Source: Rhizorhapis sp. SPR117 (GTDB taxonomy: Bacteria > Pseudomonadota > Alphaproteobacteria > Sphingomonadales > Sphingomonadaceae). Taken from it: a DNA stretch of 64,000 nt. The stretch covers positions 1-64,000 of the forward strand of contig NZ_JAKKIE010000014.1 of the NCBI RefSeq assembly GCF_021742065.1. The letters are read 5' to 3'. Each line of letters starts with the position of its first letter. The first letter of the stretch is position 1. The position numbers and the translations under genes are program-made. Shown piece by piece: positions 53,314-61,941 of the stretch. The notes under the pieces were generated by a model. It saw only the letters and a list, made by a program, of their open reading frames with translations. It had not been told where the DNA came from and made no database searches.

Positions 53314-53934
53314 TTGCGGACGTTGGTAATCGATACGGCGACCGAAGCCTGTTCCGTCGCCTTGTTTGACAATGATCAGCTGATCGCCCGGCAACATGAT
53401 GTTGTCGGGCGCGGGCATGCCGAACATCTTGTCCGCATCATTGCTTCGCTTCCCGACAAGGGCCGGGCGGAACGAATCGCCGTCGATGTCGGACCGGGCA
53501 GCTTTACAGGCGTCCGTATAGGTCTGGCCGCCGCGCGTGCACTTGCCTTTGCCTGGGAAGCACAGCTGACGGGCTATAGCGCCCTTGCGATGATCGCCAT
53601 CACCGCTCGCAAACAAATGGACATGCGCGAGGACAGCATCACGGTCGCCATTACAGGGGGGCATGGCGAATTGTTCTGGCAACGTTTTGTCGGGGATACG
53701 CTGGACCCGTTGGGACCTCTCGCCTCAACTCCGATCGATATGCTTGCAGCACTTGCCACCGATGCCAAAATCTATGGCACCGGGGCGCAAGCCCTCATCG
53801 CGGCGCGCGGATCGGGCGAAGCAGTTCCCCTTCATCCCGATGCAGGCGACTATATGGCCCTGCCCCTGCCGTTCACCCGATTGCCACCCAGCCCGCTATA
53901 TGGCCGCGGTGCCGATGCAAAGCCGATGACATGA
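53314..53934 (+). CDS. tsaB: tRNA threonylcarbamoyladenosine biosynthesis protein TsaB
   Basis: TsaB is the scaffold partner of TsaD and TsaE in making t6A37 of ANN-decoding tRNAs. The 206-residue ASKHA-fold protein begins LVIDTATEACSVALF and has GRGHAEHLVRII and DVGPGSFTGVRIGLAAARAL, the family signatures. It is shorter than TsaD and lacks the iron ligands, as expected. The start is TTG 53314 and the end overlaps rimI by four bases (ATGA), which is the usual tsaB-rimI pairing in bacteria. Confidence 0.93.
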   Translation: MRTLVIDTATEACSVALFDNDQLIARQHDVVGRGHAEHLVRIIASLPDKGRAERIAVDVGPGSFTGVRIGLAAARALAFAWEAQLTGYSALAMIAITARKQMDMREDSITVAITGGHGELFWQRFVGDTLDPLGPLASTPIDMLAALATDAKIYGTGAQALIAARGSGEAVPLHPDAGDYMALPLPFTRLPPSPLYGRGADAKPMT

Positions 53935-54425
53935 ACGCTGCTCAACCCGCTTTCCTGTGTCGCACCGGCACGCGCAACGATCTCGGTCAGGTCATGCAAG
54001 TGATGAGCACCGCCTTCGATCCGGCCTTCGGTGAAGCCTGGACCCGCAGCCAGGTGGAAGGAATGCTCGACATTCCGGGGACCTGGCTCACAGTTGCAGC
54101 CTGCGGTCAGATGATCGTGGGGTTCAGTCTGATGCGCTCGGTCCTTGATGAAGGCGAATTGCTTCTGATCGCCGTCGATCCGGACTGGCAGGGCAGAAAT
54201 ATTGGTCGGTCACTGCTTCTCGAAAATATTTCCACGGCGCGTTTACGTAATATCCATCATCTTCACCTTGAAGTGCGTGAAACTAACAACGCCATTGGGT
54301 TGTATAAATCCACGGGTTTCATTCAATGCAATACTCGCAAGGGTTATTATCATGGGCAAGATGGACAACTCTTTGATGCGCTCAGCTTTACGATGACACT
54401 GGAGCAAAAGAACAAAAGCGCTTGA
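53931..54425 (+). CDS. rimI: Ribosomal protein alanine N-acetyltransferase RimI-like GNAT
   Basis: The 164-residue GNAT-fold protein probably acetylates the N-terminal alanine of ribosomal protein S18. The acetyl-CoA-binding loop is in VDPDWQGRNIGRSLLLE (Q/RxxGxG/A), followed by HLEVRETNNAIGLYKSTGF, which is typical of RimI (L-x-V-R-x-x-N-x-x-A-x-x-L-Y). It overlaps tsaB by four bases, supporting the name. The downstream gap to mucR is AT-rich, so the tsaB-rimI transcript probably ends there. Confidence 0.87.
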   Translation: MNAAQPAFLCRTGTRNDLGQVMQVMSTAFDPAFGEAWTRSQVEGMLDIPGTWLTVAACGQMIVGFSLMRSVLDEGELLLIAVDPDWQGRNIGRSLLLENISTARLRNIHHLHLEVRETNNAIGLYKSTGFIQCNTRKGYYHGQDGQLFDALSFTMTLEQKNKSA

Positions 54426-54521
54426 TATGTGTTATGCAACAAGTTAGTCCGAACTTGCCTAATTAAAATTGTCGTATTCAACGCGGCAGGGTCGCACTAG
54501 AACATATTCGGGAGTACCAAA

Positions 54522-54941
54522 ATGGAAAATGAGTCCGCACAAGATGAGATGTTGATCACTCTAACATCGGACATCGTCTCTGCCCATGTATCGAACAACA
54601 GCGTTGCTGTGTCCGATCTACCGTTACTCATCCAAAACGTTTTTGGTGCCCTGGCGCAACTTTCGGGAACGCCTGCCGCACCGGAAGTCAAGCAGGAGCC
54701 GGCAGTATCGATCCGCGCCTCGGTGAAGCCTGACTTCATTGTTTGCCTGGAAGACGGCAAGAAGCTGAAAATGCTTAAGCGTCACTTGATGACCCATTAC
54801 CAGATGACGCCTGATGATTACCGGGCAAAATGGAATCTTCCCGCCGACTATCCAATGGTCGCACCCAATTATGCCGAGCAGCGCCGTACCCTGGCGAAGA
54901 AGATCGGTCTTGGCACCAAGCGCCGCCGCCGCGCCAAGTAA
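54522..54941 (+). CDS. MucR/Ros family transcriptional regulator
   Basis: The 139-residue protein is an alphaproteobacterial MucR/Ros-type regulator, a nucleoid-associated repressor of exopolysaccharide, motility and cell-cycle genes. The DNA-binding region is [21 protein letters not shown], given here in full as the diagnostic segment in two parts: CLEDGKKLK and [12 protein letters not shown]. The second zinc-coordinating Cys of Ros is Asp, as in many MucR proteins. [20 protein letters not shown] follows as expected. The AT-rich upstream region could be its own target, since MucR proteins autoregulate. A terminator follows the stop. Confidence 0.93.
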   Translation: MENESAQDEMLITLTSDIVSAHVSNNSVAVSDLPLLIQNVFGALAQLSGTPAAPEVKQEPAVSIRASVKPDFIVCLEDGKKLKMLKRHLMTHYQMTPDDYRAKWNLPADYPMVAPNYAEQRRTLAKKIGLGTKRRRRAK

Positions 54942-54966
54942 CGAGCGATATCTTTTTGATCCAATT

Positions 54967-55003
54967 AAAGGGCGGTGGCGTTTTCGGGACGCGCCGCCCT
55001 TTT
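54967..55003 (+). terminator. Intrinsic terminator after mucR
   Basis: AAAGGGCGG (54967-54975) pairs with CCGCCCTTT (54994-55002), with further inner pairing, and the run of T residues at 55000-55003 completes a classical intrinsic terminator. It separates mucR from fur. Confidence 0.75.
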
Positions 55004-55060
55004 CCGTTCGGTCAAAAAGGTCTAGTCCTGCCTTTATTGAGGAATCAACGGCGAGAAGCA

Positions 55061-55483
55061 ATGAACCGGAAAATTGACGTTGAAGCATTATGCGCGGAAA
55101 AGGGTCTACGGATCACTGAACAGCGCCGCGTTATCGCCCGTGTCATATCGGAGGCGGAGGATCACCCCGATGTCGAAAAGCTGCATATACGCGCCAATGC
55201 CATTGATCCCGGCATTTCCATTGCCACCGTTTACCGCACCGTACGTCTTTTCGAGGAAGCGGGCATATTGGAGCGTCATGATTTCGGCGATGGCCGCGCC
55301 CGTTATGAAGCGGCGCCGGAGTCGCATCATGATCATTTGATCGACGTCGAAACCGGCAAGGTCATCGAATTCGTCGATCCCGAATTGGAACAGCTTCAAA
55401 AGCAGATCGCCGAGAAACTCGGTTTTCGTCTGGTCGATCACCGCATGGAGCTCTACGGCGTCTCGCTCGACCGGAAGACCTGA
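55061..55483 (+). CDS. fur: Ferric uptake regulator family protein Fur
   Basis: The 140-residue protein is a Fur-family repressor that senses iron (or manganese). The winged helix is RITEQRRVIARVI, then ISIATVYRTVRLFEEAGILE, about residues 17-70. The metal-binding region has HHDHLIDVETGKVIEF (residues about 87-102). The CxxC pairs that bind structural zinc in E. coli Fur are absent, as in many alphaproteobacterial Fur/Mur proteins, so the metal specificity is uncertain. ATG 55061 is chosen. It is followed two bases later by plsC and probably leads that transcript. Confidence 0.92.
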   Translation: MNRKIDVEALCAEKGLRITEQRRVIARVISEAEDHPDVEKLHIRANAIDPGISIATVYRTVRLFEEAGILERHDFGDGRARYEAAPESHHDHLIDVETGKVIEFVDPELEQLQKQIAEKLGFRLVDHRMELYGVSLDRKT

Positions 55484-55484
55484 T

Positions 55485-56234
55485 TTGCAGGCAAAATTGC
55501 GCCGCGTCCTTCGCATCGCCCTTTTGACCGGCAGCCTGCTGGTCTGTCTGTTGCCGCATCTGCTGTACCGGCTGTTTCGCCTGCGTTCGCCTTGGCCCCC
55601 GCGCTTTCTGGCCTTTGCCGCATGGTCAGCGGGTGCGCGCGTTTCAATTTCGGGGCAACCACTGGGGCATGACGCCTTTTATGTCTGCAACCATGTGAGC
55701 TGGATCGACATATTGGTGCTGGGCGGGCATGCGCGCTGCGCCTTCGTCGCGCATGACGGCATTGCGCAATGGCCCCTCATTGGCTGGCTCGCGGCGCAGA
55801 ATCATACGATCTTCGTCGCACGCGACCGCCGCCATCATGTTCATCGACAGATTGATGAGTTGCGCGAGGCATTATCCAGCCACCAACCGATTGCGATCTT
55901 TCCTGAAGGCACGACCGGCGATGGTGCAAGGCTCAACCCGTTCAAACCATCGCTCTTTGCGGTCATGCTTCCCCCGCCGCGCAATATGCTGGTGCAGCCG
56001 GTTTTTGTCGATTATGGCGACGCCGCCGGGTCGATAGCCTGGTGTGGCGGCGAACCGGCGGGCGCGAACGCCGCACGCATTCTCGCTCGCACGGGAAATT
56101 TGCCGGTTACTTTGCGATTTCTGGAACCTTTCGACCCGAAAGACTTTCCCGACCGCAAGGCCATAGCCGCGCAGGCACAAAAAAGAATAGCTGCTTGTCT
56201 GCCGCCTATCGCGGACGTTGCGGCCCATGTATAG
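55485..56234 (+). CDS. plsC: 1-acyl-sn-glycerol-3-phosphate acyltransferase (PlsC family)
   Basis: The 249-residue protein acylates lysophosphatidic acid to phosphatidic acid, or does a related lipid acylation. The N-terminal membrane helix is followed by the acyltransferase motif NHVSWID (H-x4-D, about residues 69-75) and the substrate motif FPEGTT (about 139-144). The start is TTG 55485, one base after the fur stop, with no ATG nearby. It directly abuts miaB. In alphaproteobacteria it is a common member of this conserved block. Confidence 0.9.
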   Translation: MQAKLRRVLRIALLTGSLLVCLLPHLLYRLFRLRSPWPPRFLAFAAWSAGARVSISGQPLGHDAFYVCNHVSWIDILVLGGHARCAFVAHDGIAQWPLIGWLAAQNHTIFVARDRRHHVHRQIDELREALSSHQPIAIFPEGTTGDGARLNPFKPSLFAVMLPPPRNMLVQPVFVDYGDAAGSIAWCGGEPAGANAARILARTGNLPVTLRFLEPFDPKDFPDRKAIAAQAQKRIAACLPPIADVAAHV

Positions 56235-57581
56235 ATGAAGAAGATGACTCGCAAAAAGCCCCAAACATTCCATGTAAAATCCTTTGGCTGCCAAATGAAC
56301 GTCTATGACGGCGAGCGCATGTCCGAAATGCTCAGCGCCGAGGGGATGACCGCAGCGCAGGACAGCACCGACGCCGACATCGTTGTCCTGAATACCTGTC
56401 ACATTCGTGAAAAGGCGGTGGACAAGGTCTATTCCGACATTGGTCGCCTGCGCCGCGACGATGGCACACGTCCGATGATTGCCGTAGCAGGCTGCGTCGC
56501 GCAGGCAGAGGGCGCAGAAATTCCTCGCCGCGCGCGCGAAGTCGATATCGTCGTTGGCCCGCAAGCCTATCATCGCCTTCCCTTTCTGATCGAAAAAGCG
56601 CGTAATGGCGAGGCCGCGCTCGACACCGACATGCCCGCCGCGTCCAAATTCGGCGCGCTTCCGAGCCGCGCCATGCAAAAGCGCCCCACCGCCTTTCTGA
56701 CGGTGCAGGAAGGCTGCGACAAATTCTGCACCTATTGTGTCGTTCCCTACACACGCGGCGCGGAAATCAGCCGGCCCTGGAACGCGATCATCGATGAGGC
56801 AAAGGCGCTGATCGACGGCGGCGCGTGTGAAATCACCCTGCTCGGCCAGAACGTCAATGCCTGGACAGGCGACGATCCAGCGGGCCGCGCACAGGGGCTG
56901 GATGGTCTCATCCGCGCTCTGGATACCCTGCCGGGCCTGGAACGCATTCGCTATACGACCAGCCATCCCAACGACATGACCGATGGCCTGATCGCCGCAC
57001 ATGGTGACGTTGAAAAGCTGATGCCCTTCCTGCACCTTCCCGTGCAATCGGGCAGCGACCCCATATTGAAGGCCATGAACCGCAGCCATAGCGCGAAATC
57101 TTATCTTGAAGTGCTGGACAAGGTGCGCGGAGTCCGTCCCGACATCGCGTTATCGGGCGACTTCATCGTCGGTTTTCCTGGCGAAAGCGAAGCGGATTTC
57201 GAAGCGACGATGCAGATCATCCGCGACGTGCACTATGCGCAGGCCTATTCCTTCAAATATTCACCCCGCCCGGGCACGCCAGCCGCCACAATGGCGGATC
57301 AGATCCCCGCATCGGTTATGGATGAACGCCTGCAACGCCTGCAAACTCTGCTCAACGAACAGCAATATGCATTCAATCAGGCCAGCGTCGGCAAACAAAC
57401 CTCTATTCTGCTTGAAAGAGCGGGCCGCCGTCCGGGCCAACTCGTCGGCAAGACTCCCTGGCTCCAGTCAGTCCATGTGCAGGCCGATGGAGCGCAGATT
57501 GGCGACATGATCGCCGTCGATATTATTTCCGCCGGTCCCAACAGCCTTCATGGCGAAATCGTGAAAAGGAAAGCAGCTTGA
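56235..57581 (+). CDS. miaB: tRNA-2-methylthio-N6-dimethylallyladenosine synthase MiaB
   Basis: MiaB is a radical-SAM methylthiotransferase that converts i6A37 to ms2i6A37 in tRNAs reading UNN codons. Three cysteines of the auxiliary cluster lie in SFGCQMN, NTCHIREKA and AGCVAQAEG. The radical-SAM CxxxCxxC is CDKFCTYC (about residues 157-164). A TRAM domain ends the 448-residue protein. It starts immediately after plsC, and the radical-SAM and auxiliary clusters make it a likely client of NfuA at 52080. Confidence 0.96.
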   Translation: MKKMTRKKPQTFHVKSFGCQMNVYDGERMSEMLSAEGMTAAQDSTDADIVVLNTCHIREKAVDKVYSDIGRLRRDDGTRPMIAVAGCVAQAEGAEIPRRAREVDIVVGPQAYHRLPFLIEKARNGEAALDTDMPAASKFGALPSRAMQKRPTAFLTVQEGCDKFCTYCVVPYTRGAEISRPWNAIIDEAKALIDGGACEITLLGQNVNAWTGDDPAGRAQGLDGLIRALDTLPGLERIRYTTSHPNDMTDGLIAAHGDVEKLMPFLHLPVQSGSDPILKAMNRSHSAKSYLEVLDKVRGVRPDIALSGDFIVGFPGESEADFEATMQIIRDVHYAQAYSFKYSPRPGTPAATMADQIPASVMDERLQRLQTLLNEQQYAFNQASVGKQTSILLERAGRRPGQLVGKTPWLQSVHVQADGAQIGDMIAVDIISAGPNSLHGEIVKRKAA

Positions 57582-57624
57582 GCCCAAATTTCGTCGCGTC
57601 GGCACAGGAAGGGAACAGCCACTA

Positions 57625-58620
57625 ATGGCGAAAAAGCACGTACAGGCCGAACCCGGCGATCAAGGCCGTATCGAAGTCATATTCGAAAAGCCCCATCTGC
57701 TTGGCGCGCTATTTGGTGAATATGACCAGAACCTCGTGGCCATTGAAAACCGTCTGGGCGTTTATATCGCCGCGCGCGGAAACAAGCTGCAGATAGAGGG
57801 CAACGCGGAAGCCGCTGGCCGCGCCCGCGACGTGCTGACCGGCCTCTACAACCGCATTGTTGGTGGGCAGCAGATCGACGCAGGCGCGGTGGAGGCCGTA
57901 ATCGCCATGTCGGCCGAACCCACTCTGGACGGCATCATCCGCACCGACGTCAGCCAGCCGCCATCGGTCATGATCCGGACGCGCAAGAAAACCATCGTTC
58001 CGCGCTCTACCATGCAAATCCGTTATATGGAGGCCCTTGCCCGCGATCAGATGATATTTGCGTTGGGGCCGGCAGGCACCGGCAAGACGTATCTCGCCGT
58101 AGCGCAAGCAGTGAGCCAGTTGATCACCGGATCGGTCGATCGCCTGATCCTGTCTCGTCCCGCTGTCGAGGCGGGCGAGCGTCTGGGTTTCCTGCCCGGC
58201 GATATGAAGGATAAGGTCGACCCCTATCTGCGCCCGCTCTATGACGCGCTTTACGATACGCTGCCCGCCGAACAGGTGGAACGCCGTATCACCAGCGGGG
58301 AAATCGAAATCGCGCCGCTGGCCTTCATGCGCGGCCGCACGCTGGCCAATGCTTTCATCATATTGGACGAGGCGCAGAACACATCGGCAGCGCAAATGAA
58401 GATGTTCCTCACCCGTTTTGGCGAAAACAGCCGCATGGTCATTTGCGGCGATCCCAAGCAGGTCGACCTCCCCGTCCCCGGTACATCGGGGCTTGCCGAT
58501 GCAGTATCTAAGCTGGAAGGGATCGAAGGCATAGCCACAATCCGTTTTGGCGCGGCCGACGTCGTACGCCATCCCATCGTCGGGCGCATCGTCGAGGCTT
58601 ATGAGGGCAAGGATGCTTGA
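57625..58620 (+). CDS. phoH: PhoH-like ATPase
   Basis: The 331-residue protein is a PhoH-family cytoplasmic ATPase, related to RNA helicases, probably involved in RNA metabolism. The N-terminal KH-like domain (IENRLGVYIAARGNKLQIEG) is followed by the Walker A motif GPAGTGKTYLA (about residues 151-161), Walker B IILDEAQNTS, and GDPKQVDLP. It overlaps ybeY by eight bases, the usual phoH-ybeY pairing. Transcription probably continues from miaB, 43 bases upstream. Confidence 0.94.
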   Translation: MAKKHVQAEPGDQGRIEVIFEKPHLLGALFGEYDQNLVAIENRLGVYIAARGNKLQIEGNAEAAGRARDVLTGLYNRIVGGQQIDAGAVEAVIAMSAEPTLDGIIRTDVSQPPSVMIRTRKKTIVPRSTMQIRYMEALARDQMIFALGPAGTGKTYLAVAQAVSQLITGSVDRLILSRPAVEAGERLGFLPGDMKDKVDPYLRPLYDALYDTLPAEQVERRITSGEIEIAPLAFMRGRTLANAFIILDEAQNTSAAQMKMFLTRFGENSRMVICGDPKQVDLPVPGTSGLADAVSKLEGIEGIATIRFGAADVVRHPIVGRIVEAYEGKDA

Positions 58621-59122
58621 AATCGCCGTTCAGAATGACGGCGTCTGGCCAGGTGATACCGATTGGGAAACACTGGCACAACGGGCCGTGACATCGGCCA
58701 TCGCGCATAGCCCCTATGCCCAATATATCGACATGCCGGCGATGTTTGAAGTCGCAGTAAAGCTCACCAGCGATGCCGAAGTTCAGCATCTCAATGCTCA
58801 ATATCGGGGGAAAGACAAGCCGACGAACGTTTTGTCCTTCCCGCTTGTTCAGCCTGATCTGCTGGAAGTGCAATCGAATGGCGACGACGGTGAAATCTTG
58901 CTGGGCGACATTGTGCTTGCCCGTAGCGTGTGCATTCACGAAGCGGTAGAAAAGCATATTTCAGTTGCCGATCACGCCACGCATCTTATTGTTCACGGCA
59001 CTTTTCATTTGCTTGGTTATGACCATATGGAGGAATCAGAGGCCGAAGCGATGGAGGAGCTGGAAATCGCAGCACTCGGCGCCATCGGCATTGCCGACCC
59101 CTATGACGACAAAGACAGATAA
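58613..59122 (+). CDS. ybeY: Endoribonuclease YbeY
   Basis: YbeY is a zinc-dependent single-strand endoribonuclease that matures the 16S rRNA 3' end and acts in ribosome quality control. The metal motif HGTFHLLGYDH (H3xH5xH, about residues 126-136) is intact. NVLSFPL, the family's second signature, is present. The protein has 169 residues, typical. ATG 58613 overlaps the phoH stop by eight bases. It is followed by the CorC-like gene after 17 bases. Confidence 0.95.
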   Translation: MLEIAVQNDGVWPGDTDWETLAQRAVTSAIAHSPYAQYIDMPAMFEVAVKLTSDAEVQHLNAQYRGKDKPTNVLSFPLVQPDLLEVQSNGDDGEILLGDIVLARSVCIHEAVEKHISVADHATHLIVHGTFHLLGYDHMEESEAEAMEELEIAALGAIGIADPYDDKDR

Positions 59123-59139
59123 GGACGCAAGAAACAGAA

Positions 59140-60078
59140 ATGGCTGACGACAGTAGCCACTCCGTTCAGAAAGACGCCGGACAAAAAGAACCGGCCAGTA
59201 ACGAAGGCGGACGAATATGGCGGGGGCTGCGGTCCCTGCTTTTCGGCAATGAAGGTGACCAGACGCTCCGCAAAGAGCTGGAAGACGCCATCGACGAATA
59301 TGATGAGGACGATCATGGTGTATCGTCCAACAATGGCGATCTGTCCCCGATCGAACGCCAGATGGTCAAGAATCTTCTCCATTTTGGCGAACACACGGTC
59401 GACGACGTCTCGGTCCCGCGCGCCGACATCATAGCGATCGAGGAAAGCGCCAGTTTCGACGATCTCGTGGCCCTGTTTGCGGAAGCCGGCCACAGCCGCA
59501 TTCCCGTCTATCGGGAAAGCCTGGACACAATTGTCGGCATGATTCACATCCGCGACGCATTTGCCATATTGGCGAGCGAGGCCCCTCATCCCAAGGAGCT
59601 TTCTACTCTGATCCGTCAGCCGATCTACGTCCCTGAAAGCATGGGCGTGCTCGATCTGCTGGCAGAAATGCGCGCGAAACGTACGCATCTGGCTATCGTA
59701 CTGGACGAATATTCGGGCACCGAAGGCCTTGTCACCATCGAGGATCTGGTCGAGGAAATCGTCGGCGATATCGAGGACGAGCATGATGACGAGCCCGAGG
59801 CCCTGCTGATCCCCTGCGACGATGGTATCTGGGAAGCCGATGCCCGCGCCGAACTGGATGACATCGCTCGCGATATCGACCCGACACTCGGCGAAGTCGA
59901 AGAGGACGTTGACACCTTGGGTGGCCTCGCGTTCGTCATTGCCGGCTATGTCCCGGAGCCGGGCGAAATCCTGACCCACGCAGAAAGCGGTTGGCGGCTG
60001 GAGATTCTGGACGGCGATCAGCGCAGGGTGACGCGATTACGCCTGCATCCGCCCGTCAAAGAGGCGGTAGCGGAGTAG
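59140..60078 (+). CDS. corC: CorC/hemolysin-family CBS-domain protein
   Basis: The 312-residue cytoplasmic protein has two CBS domains (VSVPRADIIAIEESASFDDL; then IYVPESMGVLDLLAEMRAKR) followed by a CorC_HlyC transporter-associated domain (EADARAELDDIARDIDPTL). It lacks the DUF21 membrane region of full-length hemolysin-family transporters, so it is the soluble CorC type, implicated in Mg/Co efflux or as a regulator. An acidic N-terminal segment precedes the CBS pair. In many alphaproteobacteria lnt follows this gene; here the nitrate leader follows instead. Confidence 0.9.
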   Translation: MADDSSHSVQKDAGQKEPASNEGGRIWRGLRSLLFGNEGDQTLRKELEDAIDEYDEDDHGVSSNNGDLSPIERQMVKNLLHFGEHTVDDVSVPRADIIAIEESASFDDLVALFAEAGHSRIPVYRESLDTIVGMIHIRDAFAILASEAPHPKELSTLIRQPIYVPESMGVLDLLAEMRAKRTHLAIVLDEYSGTEGLVTIEDLVEEIVGDIEDEHDDEPEALLIPCDDGIWEADARAELDDIARDIDPTLGEVEEDVDTLGGLAFVIAGYVPEPGEILTHAESGWRLEILDGDQRRVTRLRLHPPVKEAVAE

Positions 60079-60179
60079 GAAAAATTTTCGTTGCGTCGCA
60101 AAATATACGGGTAAGCCGCCACTGATATTCCGCTGACATTCGCGGGCCACTCACCTCCGTCCGGCGTGGTACCGCTGCC

Positions 60180-60195
60180 GGGGCAGGCACTTGCA
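60180..60195 (+). promoter_or_regulatory. Candidate sigma-54 promoter of the nitrate operon
   Basis: The sequence GGGGCAGGCACTTGCA has GG (60181-60182) and GC (60193-60194) separated by 10 bases, and a perfect TTGCA -12 element. The -24 element is only partly conserved (consensus TGGCAC). The position, 85 bases before the first leader hairpin, fits. Nitrogen-assimilation operons are often RpoN/NtrC dependent. No NtrC sites were identified. Confidence 0.35.
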
Positions 60196-60279
60196 GGATA
60201 TGCTATTTACCCGTTAAACCCTTCGCAGGTGCAAAATATGCACTTGATAGCCTGTGAATCTCATGACATATGGAGCGTA

Positions 60280-60379
60280 CAGGCAACGCTGCCTGATTCT
60301 CTATATTCCAGATCGTCCATTGGGGGGCGAAGTTTTGGAAAGGCGATCCCCCAGGGGACAGGCCAAAGGCAATGATGCC
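60280..60379 (+). promoter_or_regulatory. Candidate ANTAR-responsive antitermination leader
   Basis: Hairpin 1 is CAGGC-AACGCT-GCCTG (60280-60295), a five-bp stem with a six-base loop. Hairpin 2 is GGC-AATGAT-GCC (60368-60379), a three-bp stem with a six-base loop. Both loops carry A at position 1 and G at position 4, the signature of RNA targets of ANTAR proteins such as NasR, NasT and EutV. Hairpin 2 overlaps the 5' arm of the terminator (60377-60383), so the two cannot form together. A GGGGG/CCCCC hairpin (about 60325-60352) lies between them. The spacing is wider than in most described dual-hairpin motifs. Confidence 0.5.
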
Positions 60380-60421
60380 GCCCGACGAGCCACTAGGCTG
60401 ACAGTCTGGGCGGCTTTTTTT
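60377..60421 (+). terminator. Intrinsic terminator in the nitrate operon leader
   Basis: GCCGCCC (60377-60383) pairs with GGGCGGC (60408-60414), with a small inner hairpin (AGCC/GGCT), directly followed by seven T residues (60415-60421). It lies 59 bases before the nrtA start, in the position of an attenuator rather than the end of the corC gene, which stopped 300 bases earlier. It is therefore probably a regulated terminator. Confidence 0.8.
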
Positions 60422-60480
60422 ATGCCTTTTTGCCATGACCCGGATCGCCTTTCGGCGAAATTTCGAAAGGGTCAGAACAA

Positions 60481-61914
60481 ATGTTGGATAAACGTGGTTT
60501 CCTGAAAAAAAGCGGTTCGCTGATGGCTCTCGTGCTGACCTCCTCTCTTCTGGCGGCGTGCGGCAGCAGCAGCAAGAGCGAAGGCGGCAATACGGTCGCA
60601 GCCGCAGCATTGCCCGAAGGGGCAGTGGAAAAGCCTGTCTTGAAGCTCGGTTTCATCAAACTGACTGACATGGCCCCGCTCGCCATTGCCAGGGAAAAAG
60701 GCTTCTTCGCTGAAGAAGGCCTCAACGTCACGTTGGAACCGCAGGCAAACTGGAAGGTTCTGCTCGACGGCGTTATCGGCGGGCAGCTTGATGGTGCGCA
60801 TATGCTGGCCGGGCAGCCGCTGGCCGCGACCATCGGTTACGGCACCAAGGCCGACCTGATCGCGCCGCTCAGCCTCGACCTGAACGGCAATGCAATCACG
60901 CTGTCCAACAAGGTATGGGCCATGATCGAACCGAGCCTGCCCAAAGGCCCGGACGGCAAGCCGGTACACCCGATTTCCGCCTCCGCACTGAAGCCCGTGG
61001 TCGCAAGCTTTAACAAGCAAGGCAAGCCCTTCAAGATGGGCATGGTTTTCCCGGTTTCGACGCATAATTACGAACTGCGCTACTGGCTGGCTGCCGGCGG
61101 ACTCAATCCCGGCTATTATACGCCGGGCGATGTGTCGGGCCTGGTCGATGCCGAAGTGCAGCTATCGGTGACGCCACCGCCGCAGATGCCCGCTACACTG
61201 GAAGCCGGAACGATCGAAGGCTATTGCGTGGGCGAACCCTGGAACCAGGCCGCCGTACAGAAAAAAATCGGCGTTCCCGTCATCACCGACGAACAAATCT
61301 GGCACCTCAACCCTGAAAAGGTTCTGGGTCTGCGCAAGGATTTCGCTGAGAAATATCCGCAGACCACTGCCGCAATGCTCCGCGCTATCATCAAGGCTCA
61401 GCAATGGCTGGATGCGGATAATGGCAAAAACCGCGCCGAAGCCGTGAAGATCCTGTCGCAACCCAATTATGTCGGGGCCGACGAAAAGGTGATTGCGGCG
61501 TCAATGACCGGCAAGTTTACCTTTGGCCCTGGTGACACCCGCCCGGCGCCGGAATTCAACATCTTCTTCCAGAATTACGCCGGTTATCCCTTCTATTCGG
61601 ACGCCGTCTGGTATCTGACGCAGATGCGCCGTTGGGGCCAGGTCGCTGAAGAAAAGGCCGACCAGTGGTATTTTGACACCGCCAAGGCCGTCTATCGCCC
61701 CGACCTCTATATGGCTGCGGCCAAAGGTCTGGTCGACAAGGGCGTAATCCCCGCCGACAGCCTGCCCGATACCGACGGTTTCAAGGCGCCCCAAAGTGGC
61801 TTCATCGATGGCAAAATCTACGACGGCAAGAAGCCCAACGCCTATCTGGCCCAGTTCCCGATCGGCCTGAAAGGCAAAGCCACCGTCACCGCCGCTGGCG
61901 TCAAGTCCAACTAA
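60481..61914 (+). CDS. nrtA: Nitrate-type ABC transporter substrate-binding lipoprotein (NrtA/CmpA family)
   Basis: The 477-residue protein captures nitrate/nitrite (or bicarbonate) outside the inner membrane. It has a lipoprotein-like leader ([20 protein letters not shown]) with lipobox LAAC, Cys at about residue 27. The mature part matches Nrt[57 protein letters not shown], and [13 protein letters not shown]. The RR/K and FLK pattern at the N-terminus might also allow Tat export. It is the first gene after the antitermination leader. Nitrate is favoured over bicarbonate by that leader, but it is not proven. Confidence 0.88.
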   Translation: MLDKRGFLKKSGSLMALVLTSSLLAACGSSSKSEGGNTVAAAALPEGAVEKPVLKLGFIKLTDMAPLAIAREKGFFAEEGLNVTLEPQANWKVLLDGVIGGQLDGAHMLAGQPLAATIGYGTKADLIAPLSLDLNGNAITLSNKVWAMIEPSLPKGPDGKPVHPISASALKPVVASFNKQGKPFKMGMVFPVSTHNYELRYWLAAGGLNPGYYTPGDVSGLVDAEVQLSVTPPPQMPATLEAGTIEGYCVGEPWNQAAVQKKIGVPVITDEQIWHLNPEKVLGLRKDFAEKYPQTTAAMLRAIIKAQQWLDADNGKNRAEAVKILSQPNYVGADEKVIAASMTGKFTFGPGDTRPAPEFNIFFQNYAGYPFYSDAVWYLTQMRRWGQVAEEKADQWYFDTAKAVYRPDLYMAAAKGLVDKGVIPADSLPDTDGFKAPQSGFIDGKIYDGKKPNAYLAQFPIGLKGKATVTAAGVKSN

Positions 61915-61941
61915 GCAAGAATGCTATTTGAGTACGATTGA

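Noticed and set aside
60200..60425. Guanidine-I or other known riboswitch before the nitrate operon
   Set aside because: The conserved boxes of the ykkC class are not present, and the hexaloop hairpins fit an ANTAR target better.
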